A stretch of 64,000 nucleotides of DNA from contig NZ_SLXG01000013.1 in NCBI RefSeq assembly GCF_004345725.1, forward strand, positions 20,030 to 84,029. Direction: 5' to 3'. Both the position numbers and the translations under genes were made by a program. This stretch comes from Crenobacter luteus (lineage in GTDB: Bacteria > Pseudomonadota > Gammaproteobacteria > Burkholderiales > Chromobacteriaceae). The notes beneath the pieces were generated by a model. It was given only the letters and a program-made list of their open reading frames with translations, was not told where the DNA came from and searched no databases. Positions 55,319-63,761 of the stretch are shown here, one piece after another. Positions within the stretch are counted from its first letter, which is position 1. Each line of letters starts with the position of its first letter.

Positions 55319-55534
55319 TTAGGCCCAGCCCGGCCGCCAGCGCGCCGCGTCGTTCAGCTCGCGCCACGCCAGCGTGAAATGGCGGCGCGTCAGCACCGCC
55401 TCGAGCGTCACGCTCGTCACCTTCTGCGCGTCCAGCGCGTCGTACTCGACCTTCACCACCAGGAAATGCTTCTCGCGCTCCCGCGGCGTCAGCGCGGTCC
55501 ACTTGCTGTTCAACAGTTTCTTCGGCCCGGCCAT
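55319..55534 (-). CDS. TIGR02450-type tryptophan-rich small protein
   Basis: 71 residues. It matches the small conserved family with PKKLLNSKWTALTPREREKHFLVV near the N-terminus and a WRELNDAARWRPGW ending. It has four tryptophans and many basic residues; function unknown. Start at 55534 (MAGPKKLL). It lies alone between thiE and waaA. Confidence 0.82.
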   Translation of the reverse strand: MAGPKKLLNSKWTALTPREREKHFLVVKVEYDALDAQKVTSVTLEAVLTRRHFTLAWRELNDAARWRPGWA

Positions 55535-55641
55535 CGTCCCCTCTCCCCCGTCGCGTCAGCATGGTCAAGCGATGGACAGGCGCCACACGGCGCGCCTCGC
55601 GCGCGAGACGCTGGCTGTCTCCCGTTCGACCGCCGCGGCGC

Positions 55642-56907
55642 CTAGCGGCGACAGTCCGCGACCCGCGCGGCGATCTCGGCCGCCATCCGCTCGCTGGCGC
55701 CACGGTGGCGCGCGGTGAAGCCGCTCGCGGCCGACGCCATCGCCTCGCGCGCCGCCCTGTCGGCGATCAGCGCGTCGAAGGCGGCGACCACGCCGGCGGC
55801 GTCCGCGCACTGGCGCGCCGCGCCGGCCGACAAGGCCAACGCGCTCGCCTCGGCGAAATTGAACATCGACGGGCCGAACAGCACCGGCCGGCCGACGCTG
55901 GCCGGCTCGATCAGGTTCTGCCCGCCCAGCGGCTTGAGGCTGCCGCCGACGAAGGCGACGTCGGCCGCCGCGTAGTAGGCGAACAATTCGCCCATGCTGT
56001 CGCCGAGCCAGACGTCGGTGTCGGCTTGCAGTTGACCGAGCCCGGCGCTGCGACGCGCCAGCGTCAGGCCGCGCTCGCTCGCCATCGCCGCCACCGCGTC
56101 GAAGCGTTCCGGATGGCGCGGCACCAGCACCAGGAGCGCGTCGAGCGTCTTCCGCGCCGCCCAGGCGTCCAGCAGCAGCGCCTCCTCGTCGTCGCGCGTG
56201 CTGGCGGCGACCAGCACAGGCCGCGCGCCGATCGCGGCGCGGAAGCTCTCGCCCAGCGCGAGCTTGTCGGCCGGCGCGGCGATGTCGTACTTGCTGTTGC
56301 CGCACACCAGCACGGGCGCGGCGGACAGCTCGGCCAACCTTTGCGCGTCGGCGTCGCTCTGCGCCAGCACGGCGGCGAAACTCTTCACCGCCGGGCGGAC
56401 CAGCGCGCCGACCTTCTTGTATCCGGCCAGCGATTTTTCCGACAGCCGCGCGTTGGCGAGGAACATCGGCACGCGCGCCTTTTCGGCGGCGGCCAGCAGG
56501 TTCGGCCAGATCTCGGTCTCCATCAGCACGCCGAAAACCGGTTTGTAGGCCGCCAGGAAGCCCGCCACGGCGTTCGGCAGGTCGTACGGCAGGTAGCGGA
56601 CCTCGGCATCCGGATAGAGCGCCTCGGCGGTCGCGCGGCCGGTCGGCGTCATTTGCGTGATCAACAGCGGCGCGGCGGGAAAGCGGCGCCTGAGCGCGGC
56701 GATCACCGGCTGCGCGGCGCGCGTCTCGCCGACCGACACCGCGTGAATCCAGATCGCGCCCTTGGCGCGCGGCGCGAAGCGCACGCCGAAGCGCTCGTCC
56801 CAGTGTTCGAGGTAGGCCGGCGCCTTCGCGCCGCGCTTTTTCAGGTAGCGGCGCACCAGGGGTTGGCCGAGCCGCCACGCGAGGCTGTAGACGCCGCGCC
56901 AGCTCAC
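55642..56907 (-). CDS. waaA: 3-deoxy-D-manno-octulosonic acid (Kdo) transferase WaaA
   Basis: 421 residues from a GTG start at 56907 that overlaps the waaC stop (GTGA). It transfers Kdo to lipid A at the inner membrane. Seen: an N-terminal membrane-associated helix, IWIHAVSVGETRAAQPVI, ITQMTPTGRATAEALYPD, VLMETEIWPNLLAAAEKARVP, and the C-terminal FVGGSLKPLGGQNLIEPASVGRPVLFGP donor-binding motif. Two decamers are inside (56329-56338, 56862-56871). Confidence 0.94.
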   Translation of the reverse strand: MSWRGVYSLAWRLGQPLVRRYLKKRGAKAPAYLEHWDERFGVRFAPRAKGAIWIHAVSVGETRAAQPVIAALRRRFPAAPLLITQMTPTGRATAEALYPDAEVRYLPYDLPNAVAGFLAAYKPVFGVLMETEIWPNLLAAAEKARVPMFLANARLSEKSLAGYKKVGALVRPAVKSFAAVLAQSDADAQRLAELSAAPVLVCGNSKYDIAAPADKLALGESFRAAIGARPVLVAASTRDDEEALLLDAWAARKTLDALLVLVPRHPERFDAVAAMASERGLTLARRSAGLGQLQADTDVWLGDSMGELFAYYAAADVAFVGGSLKPLGGQNLIEPASVGRPVLFGPSMFNFAEASALALSAGAARQCADAAGVVAAFDALIADRAAREAMASAASGFTARHRGASERMAAEIAARVADCRR

Positions 56908-57863
56908 GCCGTGCCCTCGAGCGCGAACAGCGCGTCCCACGCCGCCTGCGGCGTCGGGCACTGCCCGGTGCCGCCGAGGTTGACCGCGCGCGGCCCCTCG
57001 ACCACGCCGGTCAGGCTCGGCTCGGTATCGGTGTAGATGCCGACCAGCGGCACGTCGAGCGCGTTCGCCAGGTGCGTGAGGCCGGTGTCGACGCCGACCA
57101 CCGCGCGCGCGTGGCCGAGCAAGGCGGCCGCCTCGCCCAGGTTCAGCTTCGGCGCGGCCAGCGCGCCGGGAATGCGCGCCGCCAGCCGCCCGGCGCGCGC
57201 CTTCTCCGCGTCGTTGCCCCACGGCAGCACCGCCGTCCAGCCCTTTTCCTCCGCCAGGCGCGTCGCCAGCGCCACCCAGTTTTCCTCCGGCCATTCCTTG
57301 CTCGCGCGGCTGGTCGCGTGCAGCAGCACCGCGTAGTCGCCGGCCGGCAGCCAGGCGGGGCGCTCGCCGGCCGCGATGCCGAACACCGGCGCGCCCTCGG
57401 GCGTGTAGCCGAACACGCGTCCCAAAAGCTGCCGGTTGCGCTCGATCGCCGGCAAGGCGCGGCTGACCGGGTAACGCTTGTCGTAGCAGCGGCTCGCCAG
57501 CGGCTCGCGGATGCTCTCGGCGTCGTAGCCGGCCAGCGGCGCGCGCGCCCAGCGCGCCGGGATCGCGCTCTTGATCAGCCCCTGCATGTCGACCACCAGA
57601 TCGAAGCGCGCGTCGCGCAGCGCCCGTCGGCACGCGCCGATCTCGCGCCAGGTGGCCGGCGACGCCAGCGACTTGCGCCAGCGCCGCCACGCGATCGGGA
57701 TCACCGTCTCGACCGCCGGGTGCAGCGCGGCGATGCGCGCGAAACCTTCCTCGGCCAACCAGCTGACGCGGGCGTCGGGAAAGTGGCGCGCCAGGTCGGT
57801 CAGCGCCGGATAGGTATGGATCAGATCCCCCATCGAGGAGGTGCGCACGATCAGGATTTTCAT
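56904..57863 (-). CDS. waaC: LPS heptosyltransferase I (WaaC)
   Basis: 319 residues, GT9 family. It adds the first heptose to Kdo2-lipid A. Seen: MKILIVRTSSMGDLIHTYPAL, VDMQGLIKSAIPARWARAP, LLHATSRASKEWPEENWVAL and the donor motif VVGVDTGLTHLANALDVPLVGIYTDTEP. I start at the ATG at 57863; the open frame upstream to 58094 runs through DnaA boxes and has no family match. It is co-transcribed with waaA. A decamer is at 57750-57759. Confidence 0.94.
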   Translation of the reverse strand: MKILIVRTSSMGDLIHTYPALTDLARHFPDARVSWLAEEGFARIAALHPAVETVIPIAWRRWRKSLASPATWREIGACRRALRDARFDLVVDMQGLIKSAIPARWARAPLAGYDAESIREPLASRCYDKRYPVSRALPAIERNRQLLGRVFGYTPEGAPVFGIAAGERPAWLPAGDYAVLLHATSRASKEWPEENWVALATRLAEEKGWTAVLPWGNDAEKARAGRLAARIPGALAAPKLNLGEAAALLGHARAVVGVDTGLTHLANALDVPLVGIYTDTEPSLTGVVEGPRAVNLGGTGQCPTPQAAWDALFALEGTA

Positions 57864-58427
57864 CGGGGTGACGGAGCGGGAGCCGCGTGGGCTGTGGATA
57901 AGGTGAAGGCCGGCGACGAGGCCGGGCGGTTTCGACTGGCAGGATTGTACGAGGCAGGCTGTGGTTAACCAAGTAGAATCACGGGGTTCCGAATGTGGAT
58001 AAGTGGCTGTGGATAAGCGGAAGGCAAACCATCCACAGCTTGTCCCGCCGTCGCGTGCAGGATTAATCCAAGGTTCATCAACAAGACAAGCCACTGACTT
58101 TCATCGCGTTTTTTAGCGTTATCCACAACTTTCCGCGAGGTATTACAGTTTCGTCTTTATAAACCGTTGTGAAAACGAAAACAGCGATGAAGGCAAAATC
58201 CGGAGACGGCGACGAACCGTCTGCAAAGCGGGGAAAGGGTTGTGGAAAAGTCGTGCCGACTTGCGATGGCCAGATTTATCCACAAGTGCTCAACGCTGCC
58301 CGGACCAGGTTGACACCAGGAAATGCATAGCCGCAAGACGCTGTTTTCAATGAGAAAAACCACGTTATCAACAGCGTCGGGCTACCTTCTACCGTTTTCA
58401 TCTTATTAAACAAGAGTTCTTTGAATA
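57864..58427. other. Candidate chromosomal replication origin: DnaA-box cluster in an AT-rich gap
   Basis: A 564-bp non-coding gap between divergent waaC and waaE. Exact DnaA boxes (TTATCCACA or its complement) lie at 57893-57901, 57994-58002 and 58008-58016 (one orientation), and 58119-58127 and 58276-58284 (the other). One-mismatch boxes are at 58241-58249 and 58365-58373. GC is about 41% over 58081-58200 and 39% over 58321-58430, against roughly 70% in the window. These are oriC hallmarks, but dnaA, dnaN and gidAB are absent, so a DnaA-titration locus is the main alternative. Confidence 0.65.
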
Positions 58428-59186
58428 ATGGTCTTGTCGATCAGTGTGGTGCTCATCACGAAAAATGCGGCGCACAGCCTGAAAGCGTGCCTAGACAGTT
58501 GTCGCTTCGCCGACGAGGTCGTGCTTGTGGATTCAGGCAGTCGCGACGACACGATCGCGATAGCCAACACCTATGGCGCACGAGTTATCCACCAGGACTG
58601 GTTGGGATTCGGTCCGCAGAAGCAGTTTGCGGTCGGGCAGGCGCGCAACGACTGGGTGTTGTGTCTGGATGCCGACGAGTGGCTTTCGGAAACATTGCGC
58701 AATGAAATCATCGGCTTGCCGCGCCATCCACAAGCCGTGGCCTACCGTTTCCCGCGTTGCAACAAGTTCATGGGCCGTTTCCTGCGCCACGGCGAAGGCT
58801 ATCCGGACATGAGCCTGCGGCTGTTCGACCGTCGCCGCGCACGCTGGTCCGACCATGCGGTGCACGAGTACGTGCTCGCCGACGGACCGGTCGGCACGCT
58901 GTCCGGCGACCTGATGCACGAGTCCGGCGAAGACATCAGCGTCTACCTCGCCAAGCAGAACCGCTACACCGACCTGCAGGCCGACGCGCTGTTCGTCGCC
59001 GGCAAGCGGGTTGGCGCGCTCAAGCTGGTGTCGAGCCCCTTGCTGCGCTTTTTCAAGTTTTACCTTGTCCGTCAGGGGTTTAGGGACGGCCTGCCCGGCC
59101 TCGTCCATATCCTGATCGGCTGCTTCAACAGCTTCGTCAAATACGCCAAACTGCTGGAAAAACAGCGACTGGAGAAAAAAGCATGA
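58428..59186 (+). CDS. waaE: LOS core beta-1,4-glucosyltransferase WaaE/KdtX (GT2)
   Basis: 252 residues, GT-A fold. It starts MVLSISVVLITKNAAHSLKACLDSC..., with the donor-binding VLVDSGSRDDT, the metal-binding LCLDADEWLS and the family-specific GRFLRHGEGYPDMSLRLFDRR and AKQNRYTDLQA. It adds a hexose to the LPS inner core. The ATG at 58428 has only a weak purine stretch upstream. It overlaps the epimerase by 4 bp. Its first part is less GC-rich than its neighbours. Confidence 0.9.
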   Translation: MVLSISVVLITKNAAHSLKACLDSCRFADEVVLVDSGSRDDTIAIANTYGARVIHQDWLGFGPQKQFAVGQARNDWVLCLDADEWLSETLRNEIIGLPRHPQAVAYRFPRCNKFMGRFLRHGEGYPDMSLRLFDRRRARWSDHAVHEYVLADGPVGTLSGDLMHESGEDISVYLAKQNRYTDLQADALFVAGKRVGALKLVSSPLLRFFKFYLVRQGFRDGLPGLVHILIGCFNSFVKYAKLLEKQRLEKKA

Positions 59187-60160
59187 AAGTGATGGTGACC
59201 GGCGCCGCCGGATTCATCGGCCGCGCCGTGTGCGAAAGGCTGCTCGACGCCGGGGATGTCTCGGTGATCGCTGTGGATAACCTCAACGACTACTACGCGG
59301 TCGAGCTCAAGCACGCGCGGCTGGCGACGCTCGAAGGCCGTGGCGGTTTCGTTTTCCACAAGCTGGACATCGCCGACAGCGCGGCGATCGACGCGCTGTT
59401 CGCCGCCGAGCGACCCGATTACGTGATCCATCTGGCCGCCCAGGCCGGCGTGCGCTACTCGATCCAGAATCCGCACGCCTACACGCAGAGCAATCTGGTC
59501 GGCTTCGCCAACATCCTCGAGGCCTGCCGCCGTCACCCGGTCGAGCACCTGGTGTTCGCCAGCTCGTCGAGCGTGTACGGCAAGAACGCCAAGGTGCCGT
59601 TCGCCGAGGACGACCGCACCGATACGCCGGTCAGCTACTACGCGGCGACCAAGAAGGCCAACGAGGCGATGGCGGCCAGCTACGCCGAGCTGTACGGCAT
59701 GACGCTGACCGGCCTGCGCTTCTTCACCGTCTACGGTCCCTGGGGTCGTCCCGACATGGCGCCGTGGTTGTTCACCGAGGCGATCAGCGCGGGTCGGCCG
59801 ATCAAGGTTTTCAACCATGGTTTGCTGCAACGCGACTTCACCTATATCGACGATATCGTCGAAGGTGTGCTTCGTGTCATGAAATACGTAACAGATAAAC
59901 GTAGCAAGTTCGAGATTTTCAACATCGGCAACCACCAGCCGGTCGAACTGATGGAGTTCATCCGCTGCGTGGAGAGCGCGTGCGGTCGCGAGGCGGTCAA
60001 GGAGTACCTGCCGATGCAGGACGGCGACGTGCCGATCACCTATGCCGACACCGCGCGTCTGCGCGCCGCGGTCGGCTTCTCGCCGGCCACGCCGCTGGCC
60101 GACGGCATCGACGCCTTCGTCGCGTGGTACCGGACGTGGAAGGCGCGCGCGTCTGCGTGA
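59183..60160 (+). CDS. NAD-dependent UDP-sugar epimerase (UDP-glucuronate 4-epimerase type)
   Basis: 325 residues, extended SDR. Seen: the NAD motif VTGAAGFIGRAVCERLL, HLAAQAGVRYSIQNPHAY, SSSSVYG, the catalytic YYAATKKANE and LRFFTVYGPWGRPDMAPWLF, the last typical of UDP-GlcA 4-epimerases that supply UDP-GalA. It overlaps waaE (ATGA), so it may supply the sugar for LPS or capsule. A further exact DnaA box (59272-59280) is inside its 5' part. Confidence 0.87.
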   Translation: MKVMVTGAAGFIGRAVCERLLDAGDVSVIAVDNLNDYYAVELKHARLATLEGRGGFVFHKLDIADSAAIDALFAAERPDYVIHLAAQAGVRYSIQNPHAYTQSNLVGFANILEACRRHPVEHLVFASSSSVYGKNAKVPFAEDDRTDTPVSYYAATKKANEAMAASYAELYGMTLTGLRFFTVYGPWGRPDMAPWLFTEAISAGRPIKVFNHGLLQRDFTYIDDIVEGVLRVMKYVTDKRSKFEIFNIGNHQPVELMEFIRCVESACGREAVKEYLPMQDGDVPITYADTARLRAAVGFSPATPLADGIDAFVAWYRTWKARASA

Positions 60161-60206
60161 GCCGGCGTCCGTCCGGCGCCGCGCCTGGCCGATGACGGGC
60201 AACAAA

Positions 60207-60234
60207 AAACCCCGCTCGAGGCGGGGTTTCGTTT
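60207..60234. terminator. Terminator after the epimerase
   Basis: A 9-bp stem (60207-60215 with 60221-60229) and a TCGAG loop, T4 on the right and A-rich on the left; between convergent genes. Confidence 0.85.
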
Positions 60235-60257
60235 TGCGGCGGCGAGGCCGGACGGGT

Positions 60258-61583
60258 TTACAGCGAACTGCCGCTGTCCGGGCCGTCGCCGTCGAGCTCG
60301 GCCAACCTTTTCACCATCACCTTGTCGACGCGCGTCTTGTCCATGTCCATCACCTCGAAGGCGATGTCGTCCCACTCGAAGCGGTCGGCGACCGCCGGGA
60401 TGCGGCCGAGCTGGAACATCACGAAGCCGCCCAGCGTGTGGATGTTGCCGCTGTCCTCGCCCGGCAGGCTGTCCTCGATGTCGAACAGGTCGCGGAACTT
60501 GTCCAGCGACATCATGCCGTCGATCAGCCAGCTGCCGTCTTCCCGCTCGACCGCCTCGTCATCGTCGTTCAGCGCCTCGGTCGGCAGGTCGCCGACGATG
60601 GTTTCGAGCACGTCGTTCATGGTGACCAGGCCTTCGAGCTCGCCGTACTCGTCGACCACCAGCGCGATGTGGTTGCGGGTGATCTTGAACTGCTCCATCA
60701 GCTGCATCGGCGAGATCGTCGTCGGCACGTAGAGCGCCGGCTTCAGGAGCGCGGTCAGGTCGACCGGCTGGCCGTTCAGCACCTGGTTGAGCAGGTCCTT
60801 GGCGTGGATCAGGCCGAGGATCTGGTCCAGCCCGCCCTTGACGACCGGAAAGCGCGAGAAGGCGTTTTCCTGCAGCTTGGCGAGGTTGACCTCGAGCGCG
60901 TCCTCGATGTCGAGCGGCACGATGTCCTTGCGCGGCGTCATGATCGAGCCGATCTTGCGCGTGTCGAGGCGGAAGATGTTGGCGACCAGCTCCTGCTCGG
61001 CGCGTTCGAACACGCCCTCGTCGGCACCCTGTTCCATCAGCACCTGGATCTCCTCCTCGGTGATCGACGGTTCCTTGCCGCGGCGTGCGCCGATCAGGCG
61101 CAGCACGGTGTCGGTCGATACCGACAGCACCTTCACCAGCGGCGCGGTCAGCCGCGACAGCCACTGCATCGGGCGGGCCATCACCGACGCGATCAGCTCG
61201 GGGTTGTGCATCGCGAGGCGCTTGGGCACGAGCTCGCCGAAGATCAGCGAGAAGAAGGTGATCGTCACCACCATCACCGCCAGCGATACCGGCTGCGCGT
61301 AAGGGGCGAACAGCGGGAACTGCAACAGCCAGGCGGCCAGCTTGCTGGCGATCGCCTGTTCGCCGAACACGCCGGACAGGATGCCGATCGAGGTGATGCC
61401 GATCTGGATGGTGGACAGGAAACGGGTCGGCTGGTCCGACAGCGACAGCGCGGTCTGGGCGCCGCGGTGGCCGTCTTCGGCCCATTGTTGCAGGCGCACC
61501 TTGCGCGCCGAGACGATGGCGAGCTCCGACATGGCGAACACGCCGTTGAGCAGGATCAGGAACAGCAGTATCAGAACGTCCAT
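60258..61583 (-). CDS. CNNM/CBS/CorC-HlyC membrane protein
   Basis: 441 residues. An N-terminal CNNM (DUF21) domain has three membrane helices (MDVLILLFLILLNGVFAMSELAIVSAR, with FLSTIQIGITSIGIL and FFSLIFGELVPKRLAM). Two CBS domains follow (GSIMTPRKDIVPLD and PTTISPMQLMEQFKI), then a CorC_HlyC domain (WLIDGMMSLDKFRDLF, NIHTLGGFVMFQLGRIP). The family is linked to Mg/Co efflux and resistance. Start at 61583. A decamer lies at its 3' end (60297-60306). Confidence 0.9.
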   Translation of the reverse strand: MDVLILLFLILLNGVFAMSELAIVSARKVRLQQWAEDGHRGAQTALSLSDQPTRFLSTIQIGITSIGILSGVFGEQAIASKLAAWLLQFPLFAPYAQPVSLAVMVVTITFFSLIFGELVPKRLAMHNPELIASVMARPMQWLSRLTAPLVKVLSVSTDTVLRLIGARRGKEPSITEEEIQVLMEQGADEGVFERAEQELVANIFRLDTRKIGSIMTPRKDIVPLDIEDALEVNLAKLQENAFSRFPVVKGGLDQILGLIHAKDLLNQVLNGQPVDLTALLKPALYVPTTISPMQLMEQFKITRNHIALVVDEYGELEGLVTMNDVLETIVGDLPTEALNDDDEAVEREDGSWLIDGMMSLDKFRDLFDIEDSLPGEDSGNIHTLGGFVMFQLGRIPAVADRFEWDDIAFEVMDMDKTRVDKVMVKRLAELDGDGPDSGSSL

Positions 61584-61662
61584 TGGGGTGGGGACAGGAA
61601 AGAGGACATTCAAGCTTACCGGCAAAGCCGCCGTCGCGCACCACCGCCGGGCGGTGGGCGTG

Positions 61663-61684
61663 AAAAAGCCGCCCGGCGGGCGGC
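61663..61684 (-). terminator. Terminator after ung
   Basis: A 7-bp GC stem (61668-61674 with 61678-61684). The minus strand continues into T5. It lies 21 bp past the ung stop, and a second GC hairpin follows nearby. Confidence 0.75.
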
Positions 61685-61704
61685 GGGGCGGGCAAGGGCG
61701 GCGT

Positions 61705-62418
61705 TCAGGCGAACAGGTCGGCCGGCGCCTCGGCCGACCATTCGACCGGCGTGCGGCCGCGCGACGCCAGCCACGCGTTGGCGCGCGAGAATGGCCGGCT
61801 GCCGAAAAAGCCGCGCCGCGCCGACAGCGGCGACGGGTGCGCGCTGGCGAGGATCAGGTGGCGCGCCTCGTCGATCAGCGCGGCCTTGGTCTGCGCCCAG
61901 TTGCCCCACAAGAGGAACACGCAGCCGGGGTTGGCGCGGTCGACGGTCGCGATCAGCGCGTCGGTGACGGCCTGCCAGCCGAGCTTGCTGTGGCTGCCGG
62001 CCGCGTCGGCGCGCACCGTCAGCGCGGCGTTCAGCAGCAGCACGCCCTGGCGCGCCCAGTCGGACAGGTCGCCGTGGTCGGGGACGGCCGCGCCGACGTC
62101 GGCGGCCATCTCCTTGTAGATATTGCGCAGGCTCGGCGGCACGCGCGTGCCGCGCGTCACCGAGAACGACAACCCCATCGCCTCGCCGTCGCCGTGGTAG
62201 GGGTCCTGGCCGAGGATGACGACCTTCACGTCGGCCGGCGCGACGTCCTCCAGCGCGCGGAAGATCGCGTCGCGCGGCGGGAAGATCCGTTCGCCGGCGG
62301 CGGCGCGGCGCGCCAGCTCGGCGTCGAGCCGCGCCAGCGGCTCGGCCAACGTCGGGGTCGAAAGCGCGGCGCGCCATTCGGGGTGGACGCGCGAGAGGTC
62401 GAAATAGCTCGGGAACAT
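61705..62418 (-). CDS. ung: Uracil-DNA glycosylase
   Basis: 237 residues. It removes uracil from DNA, starting base-excision repair. Seen: the catalytic water-activating VVILGQDPYHGDGEAMGLSFSV, the NAALTVRADAAGSHSKLGW segment, VFLLWGNWAQ and the minor-groove loop SAHPSPLSARRGFFG. Start at 62418 (MFPSYFDLSRVHPEW). A decamer is at 62341-62350. Confidence 0.96.
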   Translation of the reverse strand: MFPSYFDLSRVHPEWRAALSTPTLAEPLARLDAELARRAAAGERIFPPRDAIFRALEDVAPADVKVVILGQDPYHGDGEAMGLSFSVTRGTRVPPSLRNIYKEMAADVGAAVPDHGDLSDWARQGVLLLNAALTVRADAAGSHSKLGWQAVTDALIATVDRANPGCVFLLWGNWAQTKAALIDEARHLILASAHPSPLSARRGFFGSRPFSRANAWLASRGRTPVEWSAEAPADLFA

Positions 62419-62426
62419 GCAGGGAC

Positions 62427-62458
62427 TCGCAAAAGGAAAGCGGCCCCGCAGGGCCGCT
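62427..62458 (-). terminator. Terminator of the pcm-rhodanese operon
   Basis: An 8-bp stem (62439-62446 with 62451-62458), loop CGCA. On the minus strand it is followed by a T-rich tail. It lies 22 bp past the rhodanese stop. Confidence 0.75.
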
Positions 62459-62479
62459 GGTGTGCGTGGGCGACGCGGC

Positions 62480-62806
62480 TCAGTAGTGCGCCATCGTCTG
62501 GTCGACGTCCGAAGCCCACGCCTCGACGCCGCCCTTGAGGCTGACCACCTCGTCGAAGCCGGCGTTCTGCAGGTACAGGCCGACCTGGAAGCTCCTGACG
62601 CCGTGGTGGCAGATCGTCACGATCGCCCGGTCGTCCGGCAGCTCGGCCATGCGGCCCGGGATCAGGTTCATCGGGATGTGCACGATGCCCGGCAGGCTCG
62701 CCAGCTGCACTTCCCAAGCCTCGCGCACGTCGAGCAGCAGCGGCTGCGGACGGCTGTCGTCCGCCAGCCAGGCGGCGAGTTCGGTGGCGCCGATTTCGCG
62801 GATCAT
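62480..62806 (-). CDS. Single-domain rhodanese
   Basis: 108 residues. The active-site loop is CHHGVRS with the persulfide cysteine, and the fold is marked by PLLLDVREAWEVQLASLPGIVHIPMNLI and the GFDEVVSLKGGVEAW end. It is like GlpE-type sulfurtransferases; the acceptor is unknown. Start at 62806 (MIREIGATELAAW). It follows the pcm-like gene by 8 bp and ends before a terminator. Confidence 0.88.
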   Translation of the reverse strand: MIREIGATELAAWLADDSRPQPLLLDVREAWEVQLASLPGIVHIPMNLIPGRMAELPDDRAIVTICHHGVRSFQVGLYLQNAGFDEVVSLKGGVEAWASDVDQTMAHY

Positions 62807-62814
62807 CGGCGCAA

Positions 62815-63474
62815 TCAGAAGCTGAACGCGGCCGGCGCCAGCGCGCAAGCCTTCGCCAGGCGCGGCACGACGGTGTCGAACGACACGGTCTGGCCGAAGG
62901 CGTTCTCGCCGGTGCGGGTGACGACGATCGCGCGCATCACCGGCTCGTCGCCGACGATCACCGCGAGGCGGCCGCCGACGGCCAGCTGCTGCTTGAGCGC
63001 TTCCGGCACCACCGGCAGCGAGCCGCCGACCAGGATCGCGTCGAACGGCGCCTTGCCCGGCACGCCGTCGATGCCGTTGCCGTCGAGCAGGGTCACGTTG
63101 TCGACGCCGGCCTTCTTCAGGTTGGCTGCGGCGCGCGCCTTCTGCGCCGGGTCGATCTCGACGCTGACGACCTCTTTGCCGAGGCGGGCCAACAGCGCGG
63201 TCACGTAGCCCGAGCCGGTGCCGACTTCGAGGATGCGGTCGGTCGGTTTGATGTCGAGGTCCTGCACCAGGCGGGCTTCGACCTTGGGTTCGAGCATCAG
63301 CGAGCCGTTAGGCAGCGGCAGCTGCACGTCGGCGAAGGCGATGTCGCGCTGCTCCGGCTGCACGAAGTCTTCGCGTTTCACGGCGAACAGCAGGTCGAGG
63401 ACCTTGGCGTCGAGCACGTCCCACGGGCGGATCTGCTGCTCGACCATATTGAAGCGGGCTTTTTCGAAATCCAT
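62815..63474 (-). CDS. Protein-L-isoaspartate O-methyltransferase family protein
   Basis: 219 residues. Seen: MDFEKARFNMVEQQIRPWDV at the N-terminus (typical of the betaproteobacterial branch), FVQPEQRDIAFADVQLPLPNG, and the SAM-binding RILEVGTGSGYVTALLA. The C-terminal half has DAILVGGSLPVVPEALKQQL. The branch often lacks proven isoaspartyl repair activity, so the exact substrate is uncertain. Start at 63474; 63489 is possible. It is divergent from thiC. Confidence 0.82.
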   Translation of the reverse strand: MDFEKARFNMVEQQIRPWDVLDAKVLDLLFAVKREDFVQPEQRDIAFADVQLPLPNGSLMLEPKVEARLVQDLDIKPTDRILEVGTGSGYVTALLARLGKEVVSVEIDPAQKARAAANLKKAGVDNVTLLDGNGIDGVPGKAPFDAILVGGSLPVVPEALKQQLAVGGRLAVIVGDEPVMRAIVVTRTGENAFGQTVSFDTVVPRLAKACALAPAAFSF

Positions 63475-63581
63475 CGAATCGGACTCCACGAGGCTTTTAA
63501 AGACAATAACTTGCGATTATTGCACATTTGGCTTACCTTCACAGCACTCCGAGACGGCCGCCTGGCGGGCGTCTCGCCGAA

Positions 63582-63670
63582 CCACGCTAGGGGTCCTGCC
63601 GGCCACGCCGCCGCGCGGGTGAGAAACACCCTCTGAACCTGACCCGGATAATACCGGCGTAGGGAAGCGA
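63582..63670 (+). promoter_or_regulatory. TPP (THI-box) riboswitch before thiC
   Basis: Conserved core CTGAACCTGACCCGGATAAT, then ACCGGCGTAGGGAAGC, with closing arms CGCT (63584-63587) and AGCG (63665-63668). The upstream T-loop reads GGTGAGAAACACCC rather than the usual CTGAGA. It senses thiamine pyrophosphate. Hairpins in 63673-63735 form a likely expression platform before the ribosome site AAGGAG at 63747. Confidence 0.95.
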
Positions 63671-63761
63671 ACCGGCCGCCACCACGAGCGGCGCCCGTCC
63701 CCGAGCGGACGCGGCCGAAGTTCCTCCTTGCGCCCAGTGAAGCCCAAGGAGACCACACCGC

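Noticed and set aside
57864..58094. N-terminal extension of WaaC to 58094
   Set aside because: The extension runs through DnaA boxes and AT-rich sequence and has no match to heptosyltransferases, which begin MKILIVRTSSMGD.
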